From positions 1-60,931 of IMG/VR virus record IMGVR_UViG_3300013104_000026: a DNA stretch of 60,931 bases; one strand, given 5' to 3'. Under the pieces are notes generated by a model. That model saw only the letters and a program-made list of their open reading frames with translations. It ran no database searches and was not told the origin of the DNA. This DNA is from a virus. Positions 21,725 through 29,730 of this stretch are shown piece by piece (within the stretch, counting starts at the first letter, position 1; each line of letters begins with the position of its first letter). Both the position numbers and the translations under genes were made by a program.

Positions 21725-22104
21725 AACTAAAAATACTTAATGAGATAAGGGATTTTTATTTAGATATATTAAACCCGGACCGGAAATTAATTATGCGGCT
21801 TAATGCTGCTCAGATAGACTCAAAAGAAATATTGCCTTTAATAAAGGAGGTTCATTCCAAGATGAGGAGAATGTATGGATCTGAAATCACAATAAGTGAA
21901 TTGGTTCAGTTGTTTATTCAAGTGAAATGCAAAGGATATTTTTCGAATGAGGAATTCTTGCGACTGCATTACCATGGTATTAATTTGATAATTCACCTTA
22001 AAATGAAAGACGATCCTAATTACTCAAATTCAATTAACAAAATTCAGTCAGAAGACGTTAGTTTCTATGAATTTCTTAATGCTATAAAATCGTATTTGAT
22101 ATGA
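21721..22104 (+). CDS. Unrecognised 128-residue helical protein
   Basis: Predicted all-helical (MKLKILNEIRDFYLDILNPD ... ITISELVQLFIQVKCKG). ATG 21721 overlaps the preceding stop. Function unknown. Confidence 0.58.
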   Translation: MKLKILNEIRDFYLDILNPDRKLIMRLNAAQIDSKEILPLIKEVHSKMRRMYGSEITISELVQLFIQVKCKGYFSNEEFLRLHYHGINLIIHLKMKDDPNYSNSINKIQSEDVSFYEFLNAIKSYLI

Positions 22105-22158
22105 AAATTACAGAAAGCAAATTTTCTTTCTGTCTGTTAATTATATACTTATCAACAA

Positions 22159-22473
22159 ATGAAACCATCATTAAACCTTTCACAGGTTAAAACCCTCATG
22201 CATTACTTTGGATGGGAATACACAAACACTGCGAATGGAGCCTGGGAATTCTGGCACAAATCCATGAACGGTAACTACTGCGGCATTAAACCAAAGTTTG
22301 GCTTATTTATTGGCCATGTTGAGTTTTACTCTATCAGTGGTGAAAAAGTATCTAAGCAGGATACCGCAAAGATTAAAGGCTGGAAAGGATTATTTACTGC
22401 TGTACGAAGCCATACCAAGTCTTTGCTATTTCGATATGAAGTAATAAATCAGCATTTAAAGAATGCAGCATGA
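22159..22473 (+). CDS. Unrecognised 104-residue protein
   Basis: Aromatic-rich N-terminus (YFGWEYTNTANGAWEFW) and a basic helical C-terminus. The leader ACTTATCAACAA ends at its start. It overlaps the next gene by ATGA. Confidence 0.58.
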   Translation: MKPSLNLSQVKTLMHYFGWEYTNTANGAWEFWHKSMNGNYCGIKPKFGLFIGHVEFYSISGEKVSKQDTAKIKGWKGLFTAVRSHTKSLLFRYEVINQHLKNAA

Positions 22474-23063
22474 TACACATAGTTCAAGCAGAAAATATTC
22501 TTCCTATTTCTGCATCAGATGAGGGAATAAATGTTAATTTTGAAGGAGATAGCGAAGACATCCTTAATCATCCTGATTCAGTTCCCGGACATGCTCAAAG
22601 TGTGACATTGGCAGTTATCATGCATCCGGAAATGATAAAGGCTTTGGGTGATTTAAAAGAAGCTACGGATAAGTTTGTTGAAATAGTTAGACGCGACAGT
22701 GCTCGAATGTCTTCTGAATTCAAAAGAATTGAAATACTATTGGCCGGAGCCTCATTGGCCCCTCATTATGCTCAGATAGCATCATTAAAGAGAGAAAAAG
22801 AAGAGGAAGGTTATTATTCTGACTTAGAAAGATTCGCAAGTCAGTTAAAATCAAAAGAACCTATTTACATTGACGAGATCAGATTCTTATTTGATAGAAA
22901 TAAAAAATACTTGCATTGGGATCATGAAGCACATGTAAACCCATACAGCAAAAAGATAAAAGGAATAAAGGTTAAGGGTAAGATGATAAATAAAGGGCGG
23001 ACTTCTGCCCAATATTTTACTCTTAAAGCCACCAGGAAACAAAACACTTCATCAGTAAAATGA
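22470..23063 (+). CDS. Unrecognised 197-residue protein
   Basis: A central coiled region (ALGDLKEATDKFVEIVRRDS, about 58-90) follows an acidic N-terminus. The C-terminus is basic and contains the next gene's leader (ACTTCATCA at 23046-23054). No known domain; it sits directly before the baseplate/fibre module. Confidence 0.58.
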   Translation: MIHIVQAENILPISASDEGINVNFEGDSEDILNHPDSVPGHAQSVTLAVIMHPEMIKALGDLKEATDKFVEIVRRDSARMSSEFKRIEILLAGASLAPHYAQIASLKREKEEEGYYSDLERFASQLKSKEPIYIDEIRFLFDRNKKYLHWDHEAHVNPYSKKIKGIKVKGKMINKGRTSAQYFTLKATRKQNTSSVK

Positions 23064-23064
23064 A

Positions 23065-23796
23065 ATGGTAAATATTGACACTAGGCCTGAACAGGTAGGT
23101 AAAGTAATAGCGTATAGAGAAAACTCGCTAGAACTTGAATATATCATTGTGGGCGATTTAACTGGCGTTACGGTTGGAGTGGAGCTACAAAACAGCTCTG
23201 GAATGAAAGAATACAGCGTAGAAACCTTTGAATTGGTGGGCAATAGTGTATTCATCAGCTTCACCAAAGAGCAGGTAGCCAAGATGCCAGCCATCGCAAA
23301 ATGCCAGGTAATTTTAAATGACGTATATAAGAATGGGTTCGAGATAAAGCCAGACCGCGGCTTTGGTACCCCGTCTAATACCTCAGCAACGGTTCAGGTC
23401 AATTTAAAAGGTCCAAAAGGCGACAAAGGAGAATCCGGCGACCAGAGCGATGAGTTAATAGCACTTGCCGCCGATGTCACTGAAAAGCATGCCAATGTTG
23501 AGGCAGAAGCTGAGGCAATAAGTCTTACCGCTATTCAGATAGAGACTAAACGCCAAGAAGTAGCGGGGAATACGCAGGTTGTGTTGGAGGCGAAAGAAGA
23601 CATTGAAGCGGCTTTAAATTCTGACGTTACGGTTGACACCTATGCTCAGGCTGTGGCTCTTTTTACAGGGGCGTTAAAGCGAACCATTTTTATAAACCAA
23701 GCATCTGTATACAATGATCCAGGTGAATACTTTATATGGTTTCCGGCAGTACAAAAAGCGGCTCACATGGGATTAGATTTTAATTACACAGAATAA
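23065..23796 (+). CDS. Baseplate/fibre adaptor with a short collagen-like segment
   Basis: A 243-residue protein. The N-terminal part (about 1-110) has the strand pattern of BppU-like baseplate N-terminal domains (GKVIAYRENSLELEYIIVGD). It is followed by a Gly-x-y collagen-like run (GPKGDKGESGDQSDE, about 116-130), a helical coiled segment rich in Ala/Glu (about 132-190) and a C-terminal domain ending FNYTE. A trimeric linker between the tail and receptor-binding proteins is likely. Its stop overlaps the next gene by 1 bp. Confidence 0.68.
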   Translation: MVNIDTRPEQVGKVIAYRENSLELEYIIVGDLTGVTVGVELQNSSGMKEYSVETFELVGNSVFISFTKEQVAKMPAIAKCQVILNDVYKNGFEIKPDRGFGTPSNTSATVQVNLKGPKGDKGESGDQSDELIALAADVTEKHANVEAEAEAISLTAIQIETKRQEVAGNTQVVLEAKEDIEAALNSDVTVDTYAQAVALFTGALKRTIFINQASVYNDPGEYFIWFPAVQKAAHMGLDFNYTE

Positions 23797-24566
23797 TGGC
23801 TTTAAAAACAGACGCTCTATTTAAATTTGCGGCTTTGCTTACCAAAAGCCCTGAGAAAACCCTTCGTACTTTATTGACGGAGGATGGTTCTTTCACGTGG
23901 GAGATGAAAGGATTTAAAAGCTTTTATGTCTCTGTGAATAACAACGGCACAAGTGGAGTTACTCAATTAACCTTTGAAGGGTCAAATAATGGGAATGAAT
24001 GGACTCCGTTGCGCGTTGAAATTGCATCAACCAATCATGCCACTACCAATCAGGTTTTACCTTTCCTGGCTCCGGTATTTAACCAGTCCAACTTCGGTAC
24101 TATTACTTATGCAGGAAACAGAGTAACAAAGTTCGTCAGGCTGCGATCTATCGGACTAACTACCCCTCACGAAGTCGTAGTTAGTTTGACGGATGTGCCT
24201 TTCGTTCCAAGAAATGATTCTTACTTAACTCTTGCAGACTCTGCTTGGAATTTTATGTCACAAGCAGCAACTATAAATACTACGTTTTTCGACTTGGTAA
24301 CAGGCGGGTCACCCGCCATAAAGAAATCACTGTGCTCTTTAAAGGTGCAAAATACCGGAACAGGAGAAAGTTTATTTAAAGTACAAGAGTTGACTTCATC
24401 TCCGACTGCATTGTTTATTGGGTATATCGGACCCAAACAAACGGTACAATTGGAATTTAAGGTTCCTATTGTTTGTGCTGCTCAGCGCGGTTTTAAGTTT
24501 GGCTTGGTTGATGCTACCAATATGAGTGTTTATGTCCATGCACAAGGTTTTAGTTTAATTGTATAG
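23796..24566 (+). CDS. Beta-rich tail/fibre-associated protein
   Basis: A 256-residue protein with repeated strand-turn patterns (FYVSVNNNGTSGVTQLTFEG, WTPLRVEIAS, VTKFVRLRSIG), resembling jelly-roll or Ig-like modules. It lies between the collagen-like adaptor and an SGNH hydrolase, so a receptor-binding or structural role in the tail tip is likely. Family not recognised. Confidence 0.6.
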   Translation: MALKTDALFKFAALLTKSPEKTLRTLLTEDGSFTWEMKGFKSFYVSVNNNGTSGVTQLTFEGSNNGNEWTPLRVEIASTNHATTNQVLPFLAPVFNQSNFGTITYAGNRVTKFVRLRSIGLTTPHEVVVSLTDVPFVPRNDSYLTLADSAWNFMSQAATINTTFFDLVTGGSPAIKKSLCSLKVQNTGTGESLFKVQELTSSPTALFIGYIGPKQTVQLEFKVPIVCAAQRGFKFGLVDATNMSVYVHAQGFSLIV

Positions 24567-24571
24567 CCCTG

Positions 24572-25447
24572 ATGATCAAATTAGATATTTCAGATAATTT
24601 CGGAGTTTCCGACAAAATAACATGTTACGGAGATAGTCTTCTTGATGATACCGGCGGGACATCCCCTGCTACACTTTTAAAGCGGATGTTGCCATCCAGA
24701 CTCGTTTCCAAGTATGCTATTGGAGGCCAAAAAGCGGCTCAAATTGCATGCCGTCAAGGTGGAATTCAGATAAGGATATCACTTACTGGGGGAGTATTTA
24801 CGGCATTGACGCCAATCGTTTTAAGTTTCATTTCAACTCAGTTCCTTTCTACGGCAGCTACAAATGCGACTAAAACGGAGAAAGGAACAGTTAATGGTAT
24901 TCCCTGTACAATTACAAGAACTGCTACGGGCACCGCTCCTTCTCAGGTTGAAGTGTATACTATAACCCCTGCATTTTCAACTACTGATGCAGTTCCAGAT
25001 AATTCAATCTTTATTCCGGATTATGCAGTGAGTGCTATGTCTGACATTCAGGTACTTTGGATGGGTAGAAATGACGCTTCTGCATTAACAGGAGTTGATT
25101 TGATTGTAGATAATTGCATTGCTTTTATTGAGAAGCCGAGACGGGTAATCGTGGTAGGTGTTATCACTGCACTTGCGGAAATAACTGGCACAGCGAATTA
25201 TATTGCTATCCAGGCACACAATGCAAAGCTGAAAGCGGCATACCCATCCAATTACGTTGAGGGAACGCCACCAAGTGCTGATGAAATGGCAGAGCTTAGA
25301 TATACTCCAAGTGCTCAGGATATAATTGATTTAGGAAACAATGTTATTCCAACCGGGATGCGCTCAGACTCCCTGCACTTGAATACGGTGGGCTATCAAT
25401 TGTTTGCTAATCGAATTTACAAGAAAATTAAAGAGCTTAAATACTAG
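24572..25447 (+). CDS. SGNH/GDSL-type hydrolase
   Basis: A 291-residue protein. Block I ITCYGDSLLDDTGG (Ser21-22 region, GDS at 20-22), block III MGRND (about 165) and block V DSLHLNTVGYQLFANRIYKK (near the C-terminus) give the catalytic Ser, the Gly/Asn oxyanion site and the Asp-His pair. It lacks a signal peptide, unlike the phage's other SGNH enzyme at 54.8 kb. It probably deacetylates or cleaves host surface polysaccharide as part of the virion. Confidence 0.82.
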   Translation: MIKLDISDNFGVSDKITCYGDSLLDDTGGTSPATLLKRMLPSRLVSKYAIGGQKAAQIACRQGGIQIRISLTGGVFTALTPIVLSFISTQFLSTAATNATKTEKGTVNGIPCTITRTATGTAPSQVEVYTITPAFSTTDAVPDNSIFIPDYAVSAMSDIQVLWMGRNDASALTGVDLIVDNCIAFIEKPRRVIVVGVITALAEITGTANYIAIQAHNAKLKAAYPSNYVEGTPPSADEMAELRYTPSAQDIIDLGNNVIPTGMRSDSLHLNTVGYQLFANRIYKKIKELKY

Positions 25448-25543
25448 CAGGAGCAGTAAAAAAATAAAGAACCCCGAAACCGAGATTCTTATATGACTTA
25501 CCCTCCCTCTACATACTCAGTAGAGAGACAAAGGTAGAAAAGT

Positions 25544-25987
25544 TTATTGATTGTAATTTTTAATTCGGGATTCAATGTCATTAAGTATTTCGGCGATTGA
25601 CCAGTTTTCAGTCACATCAAGTCCGAGGTTCGTTAAATTACCGAAAACAACCTTGTATTTACCTGGATATAGATCCGGATTATCATTAGGGTAAAACCAG
25701 TACGTAATAATATTCTCGATTCCTTCTACGTATTTCTCGGTTATACTACCGATTAGATGGAATTCATTTTGAGTAAATAAAGAGTGGTCGTTGGTAAGAT
25801 AAAGAGTGAGTGCAGGGAAAGCGCCTTTTGGGTTGCTGTTTAAATAAAGGAATGCTGTTGGGTCTTCTTGAAGTATATACCCATAAGCATCAGGAAATGT
25901 ACCAGATAATGTTTCGTGAGGTCTTTTAATTGCCCCTGCCCATTTATGAGCAATTCTTACTTCAAGTTTGTCGATAAAGTCTTTCAT
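25544..25987 (-). CDS. Lone leftward gene of unknown function
   Basis: A 147-residue soluble protein, mixed alpha/beta (HETLSGTFPDAYGYILQEDP ... ALTLYLTNDHSLF). It is the only leftward gene within the rightward region and is bordered by AT-rich gaps, so it is probably an independently acquired accessory gene (moron). No clear -7 box was found in its upstream gap (25988-26173). Confidence 0.62.
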   Translation of the reverse strand: MKDFIDKLEVRIAHKWAGAIKRPHETLSGTFPDAYGYILQEDPTAFLYLNSNPKGAFPALTLYLTNDHSLFTQNEFHLIGSITEKYVEGIENIITYWFYPNDNPDLYPGKYKVVFGNLTNLGLDVTENWSIAEILNDIESRIKNYNQ

Positions 25988-26173
25988 GTATGATGGTCGT
26001 TAAATTTTAGTGATGTGACCATTATAATAATTCATAAAGAGTCAAATGAGTTCAAAGTAATATGAAATAAATCATACTGTATATTAAAATAATATATATA
26101 AATGTGATCGATGAGGCAAGAAGTAGATAGCTATATTAAAACAATATTCATCAACAACTAAATCGAAAAGGAT

Positions 26174-26968
26174 ATGTTATCAATCAAATTAGGTAAATCT
26201 GATCTAACTGCTGAGGAAGTGGGTGATCGGATTAAGGTCACTTTTAATCAAGAGTTCAAGGTTGATTTAATACCTGGTCAAATTTATGGAGGTCCTTGCA
26301 AAGGCGATAATGAGAATGACAAATCTGAGTTGGGCGAGCCGAAAAGACGCACTCTGGATGATCTAATAAAGGATATCAAGGAGTCTAGTAGCCCTCAGCC
26401 AGAATTGGATGTGATGTGTAATTTGTATAGTAGGGGGCATAATTGGATCCACGATGTTAGAGAGAGTTTCGGATTGCCCAGTATCAGGCACTTACTTAAT
26501 CATGATCCATCCCAAGTCCTAACTAAATTTAAAATAGGGCAATCTGTATTCTTCTTTGGTGGCGAAGGGCGTTTTTGGAACGGTGTAATCACAGCGATAG
26601 GTAAAACAGAGGCACTAGTTAAAGGTAATGGATTGGCATGGTTGCCTTTTGAATCACTTCATTCAACTTTGGATGAAGCATACGAAGCTAAGGAAATCAA
26701 AGAGAAGGAAGTAAAGGAAAAGGCTGACAGATTATCGCGCGCTCAATCATTTAAAATTGGTCAAGAAGCTTACTTTATAGCCTTGGATTGTGGAGTATAC
26801 ACGGCTTTGAAATGCTCTATCATTGATATGGGTGAATATGAAGCAAGCATCAAGCTGAGCGCAGTAGTTAGGCGTTCAGTTGTCGAATCTAAGGATGTAT
26901 TCCATACCCGAAACGAGGCTAATGATGAAATATTCATAAGACAACAGATACTTAATTCTCGTGGCTAG
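26174..26968 (+). CDS. Unrecognised 264-residue protein with two SH3-like repeats
   Basis: Two similar segments, FKIGQSVFFFGGEGRFWNGV (about 117-136) and FKIGQEAYFIALDCGVYTAL (about 193-212), suggest tandem SH3- or Tudor-like barrels, joined by a Lys/Glu-rich helix. The leader TTCATCAAC...AACTAAATCGAA precedes the start. It directly precedes the HNH and terminase genes. Confidence 0.6.
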   Translation: MLSIKLGKSDLTAEEVGDRIKVTFNQEFKVDLIPGQIYGGPCKGDNENDKSELGEPKRRTLDDLIKDIKESSSPQPELDVMCNLYSRGHNWIHDVRESFGLPSIRHLLNHDPSQVLTKFKIGQSVFFFGGEGRFWNGVITAIGKTEALVKGNGLAWLPFESLHSTLDEAYEAKEIKEKEVKEKADRLSRAQSFKIGQEAYFIALDCGVYTALKCSIIDMGEYEASIKLSAVVRRSVVESKDVFHTRNEANDEIFIRQQILNSRG

Positions 26969-27266
26969 AAAGTTACCGTGGCTGTCCTCGGCAAAGCCGG
27001 CCGTTAATAAGGAAACAAGAAAGCTCCGGGATAGTCGCCGGTGGCGTGACCATGTACGGCCGGAGAAGTTAAGGCGAGATCCTTACTGCCAGATATGCCA
27101 CGAGAAAGGAAGACTATCAGAAGCTAATGAAGTGGATCACATTATCCCTATATCAGATGGTGGAGATCCTTGGGATTACGATAACCTTCAATCATTATGT
27201 AAGCGTTGTCACGTAATTAAAACATCGGAGGAGAATAGACAAAGAAGGAAACCATCAATAAACTGA
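26961..27266 (+). CDS. HNH endonuclease next to the terminase
   Basis: A 101-residue protein starting at GTG 26961, overlapping the previous gene by 8 nt. Zinc/HNH motif: CQICHEKG (about 46-53), EVDHIIPISDGGDPWDYDNLQ, and LCKRCHVIKT. In HK97-type phages an HNH protein encoded beside TerS assists the terminase in cutting at cos. The basic N-terminus (RKLRDSRRWRDHVRPEKLRR) would bind DNA. Confidence 0.88.
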   Translation: MARKLPWLSSAKPAVNKETRKLRDSRRWRDHVRPEKLRRDPYCQICHEKGRLSEANEVDHIIPISDGGDPWDYDNLQSLCKRCHVIKTSEENRQRRKPSIN

Positions 27267-27272
27267 ATCGAA

Positions 27273-28046
27273 ATGAGTGTAGATTATTCAAAAAGTACCG
27301 AAAATAGAGAGGCTTTCATGAGAAACCTGTTCCCTAAGTTCACTGATGGGAAGAGTGTTGGATTATTCGAATTCACAGAGTATTTATATAATAAGTTCAC
27401 GGTGGAAGACTTCGGATATCATGATGATTTTGTTTATCACTGCATGTATGCATATTTTGAAGAAAAGGTTATACCGCACAAGAACGCTGTCTATTGGGCG
27501 GGAATCAACTTACTTAAAGCGCCGTGGATAGATGAATTTAAGTTTGATAAAGATGAGTTCAGGCGAAACTTATGGAAGCATGATATTTCTAAATTCTCAG
27601 CTAATGAGGCGTTTGGATATTATAGTTACAGATTTGGTCAAGATAATCCACCTCATTTAAAGGCGGCATTTGAATCTGCATGGCATCATCATAAGATGAA
27701 TAATCCTCATCATCCGGAGTACTGGATTAATCCGAATAGATCTGGTGGTATTGAAATATTGCCAATGCCGACTATTTATGTATTTGAGATGATAGCGGAC
27801 TGGGTTGGTGCAGGTAAGACATATGGTAGCACCTTGTATCAATGGTTGCCTGATAACATTGGTAAATTCTTATTTCATGTAGATACAGCAAGGCTTCTGA
27901 TTAAGATACTGGGTAAGATGGATATAAAGGTTGAGTTGTCTGGTGTTAGCGAATCACAAGCAGGTTTGTCGTTTGTATCTATAAAGGAAGACGTACATAT
28001 CGAACCGTTACTTCGCCCTGTTGATCAATGGGGATTAGATGATTGA
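27273..28046 (+). CDS. DUF5662-like protein
   Basis: A 257-residue protein. KHDISKFSANEAFGYYSYRFG, ESAWHHHKMNNPHHPEYW and PMPTIYVFEMIADWVGAG match the conserved His/Asp blocks I associate with DUF5662, a family with an HD-like metal site and unknown reaction. The last 60 residues are a separate tail. Leader: ACCATCAAT...ACTGAATCGAA. Confidence 0.75.
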   Translation: MSVDYSKSTENREAFMRNLFPKFTDGKSVGLFEFTEYLYNKFTVEDFGYHDDFVYHCMYAYFEEKVIPHKNAVYWAGINLLKAPWIDEFKFDKDEFRRNLWKHDISKFSANEAFGYYSYRFGQDNPPHLKAAFESAWHHHKMNNPHHPEYWINPNRSGGIEILPMPTIYVFEMIADWVGAGKTYGSTLYQWLPDNIGKFLFHVDTARLLIKILGKMDIKVELSGVSESQAGLSFVSIKEDVHIEPLLRPVDQWGLDD

Positions 28047-28088
28047 AGTATTCTAATTACGGCGATTCGCCACAAATAAAATATTGTT

Positions 28089-28436
28089 ATGTCAACCCGG
28101 TTCCAAAAGTATTTAGAAGAATCCTTAGAAGCTGCACAAGAGGCTAAGTATCGACACACACCAGAGTATAAGATGTGGAAGAAAAAGATAGATTCGTATG
28201 AAGATGTAGCGCATGGTATAGGCCTTATTCTTGGGTTATTGTTGCTATTATTTGTAGGATTAACCGCTATTGTACTGATAGCCTGGATGCTAGGTTTTAA
28301 TACCTTCGCTATTAGAGGATGTGCAGTGGTCGCATTGTTGTCCATTATGAACTATGGTTGTTGGAAGTTAAACAAGAGACTCATAAAGAGGAGAGAGTTA
28401 CACATGGCAGGTAAGCCGACTACTGTAACGGAATAG
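28089..28436 (+). CDS. Two-pass membrane protein
   Basis: A 115-residue protein with a charged N-terminus (about 1-38), then two adjacent transmembrane segments (about 43-63, IGLILGLLLLLFVGLTAIVLIAWML; and about 71-90), and a basic C-terminus. Not placed with the lysis genes; function unknown. Confidence 0.6.
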   Translation: MSTRFQKYLEESLEAAQEAKYRHTPEYKMWKKKIDSYEDVAHGIGLILGLLLLLFVGLTAIVLIAWMLGFNTFAIRGCAVVALLSIMNYGCWKLNKRLIKRRELHMAGKPTTVTE

Positions 28437-28481
28437 CAATACGATATCGATTTAGTAACACTGTATTAAAACTGAGAACAA

Positions 28482-28979
28482 TTGATAATTCATACAGAAG
28501 TAAGCCCTTTGCTTTTAACTCCCAAGATCAATCAGTTCATTGATTCATATGTGAGTAAATTCCATAAGAATAACCTGGCATCAGCTGATCTCCCATCATT
28601 GGTAGGTGAGTTATCTGGATATGAGTTGACTACTACTAACTTGAATTGTGGTGGTTATTGTGCTGGATATAGTAGTACCATCGCACTAGGTAGGACGTCT
28701 ACACCATACGGTACATTGTTTCATGAGATGGGTCATGCAATGCAGTTCGAGTTGGAAATGTTCGAAGTTAAGGAACCTTTGATCAGTGAAGAATTAAAGA
28801 TAGAGTGGCAAGCAGAGACGATAGCCTATGATCTATACCGCAGGTGCTTTCCTCATCTTCATGTGGATAAGAAGCGGTTTAATGCTTACATGACTAAGAG
28901 AGATTGGCTATTCCTCATCGATTGGTATGGTGCATGGAGAGAGAATGATATAGAGGAATATATTGGAATAGTGCAATAG
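28482..28979 (+). CDS. Zincin-like metallopeptidase
   Basis: A 165-residue protein starting at TTG 28482. TLFHEMGHAMQFE (about 80-92) contains HExxH, with a downstream WQAETIAYDLY (about 109-119) placing a third glutamate ligand, as in gluzincins. It has no signal peptide. It could act on a host protein or in virion maturation; the target is unknown. Confidence 0.68.
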   Translation: MIIHTEVSPLLLTPKINQFIDSYVSKFHKNNLASADLPSLVGELSGYELTTTNLNCGGYCAGYSSTIALGRTSTPYGTLFHEMGHAMQFELEMFEVKEPLISEELKIEWQAETIAYDLYRRCFPHLHVDKKRFNAYMTKRDWLFLIDWYGAWRENDIEEYIGIVQ

Positions 28980-29099
28980 GTTTCAGTATAAAGCCGGATA
29001 ATCGGGTATAAAAATAGAAATAATATTAGAAAAGTACAATTTAATGATATTGTATCTTGTAGTATAAGTACTACAAACCAATCGACCAAAGGGTGGGGT

Positions 29100-29126
29100 G
29101 GGTCAAAAGTCTAATTGACCTTTTTT
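29100..29126 (+). terminator. Terminator before the packaging genes
   Basis: GGGTCAA (from 29100) and TTGACC (29115-29120) form a stem with an 8-nt loop, followed by six T. It ends the upstream unit, so the morphogenesis genes may have their own promoter in 29127-29242. The G-rich stretch just before it and GAGGGGGTACC at about 29172-29182 could belong to a cos region; this is a guess from position. Confidence 0.6.
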
Positions 29127-29242
29127 GGCAACCGCACGCCTAACCTCGCTCGTATCGTGTCAAAATTCAATAGAGGGGGTACCAAATTGAAATTTCAAAA
29201 AACAGTATCAAAAAATGAGGGCAAAAAATAATAAAAAAGACA

Positions 29243-29722
29243 ATGGCAGCAGGAAGACCACCTACATCCACCGCGATTAAAAAGCTCAAAGGAACATTCA
29301 GGGCTGATCGGGCAATAGCAAATGAGATGATGCCATCAAAAATGGATTACGCTCCTTCACCACCTCCATATCTTTCAAAGGATGCAAAGAAAGAATGGAA
29401 AAGTGTATGTACCGAACTTGTCAGCTTGGAAATGTTACACCGTGTTGATTTAGCACTACTGTCAGCCTATTGCCAGGAAATGTCAAATTACATTGAAGCC
29501 GTAAGAGCCTTAAAGACAGGAGGTTTTGTTAATACAATATTTAGAGAAGACGGAAGCGCATACTCTATGCCCTCTCCTTGGGTAGCTATAAAAAATAGCG
29601 CATTGAAGAACGCCCTTAGTATTGCCGGTCAGTTTGGATTCACGCCGTCCGGACGCACTAAAATTAAAGGTGAGCCTAAGGAACCAGAGGATCCTTTTGA
29701 AAAAGCAATGCGAATGGCTTAG
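29243..29722 (+). CDS. terS: Terminase small subunit, P27 family
   Basis: A 159-residue protein. The start GRPPTSTAIKKLKGTFRADR, the hinge PSPPPYLSKDAKKEWKSVC and HRVDLALLSAYCQEMSNYIEA are typical of P27-type small terminases. It recognises the packaging site and loads TerL. The C-terminus (GQFGFTPSGRTKI, then KEPEDPFE) is also usual. It lies 8 bp before terL. Confidence 0.9.
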   Translation: MAAGRPPTSTAIKKLKGTFRADRAIANEMMPSKMDYAPSPPPYLSKDAKKEWKSVCTELVSLEMLHRVDLALLSAYCQEMSNYIEAVRALKTGGFVNTIFREDGSAYSMPSPWVAIKNSALKNALSIAGQFGFTPSGRTKIKGEPKEPEDPFEKAMRMA

Positions 29723-29730
29723 TATTTTTC

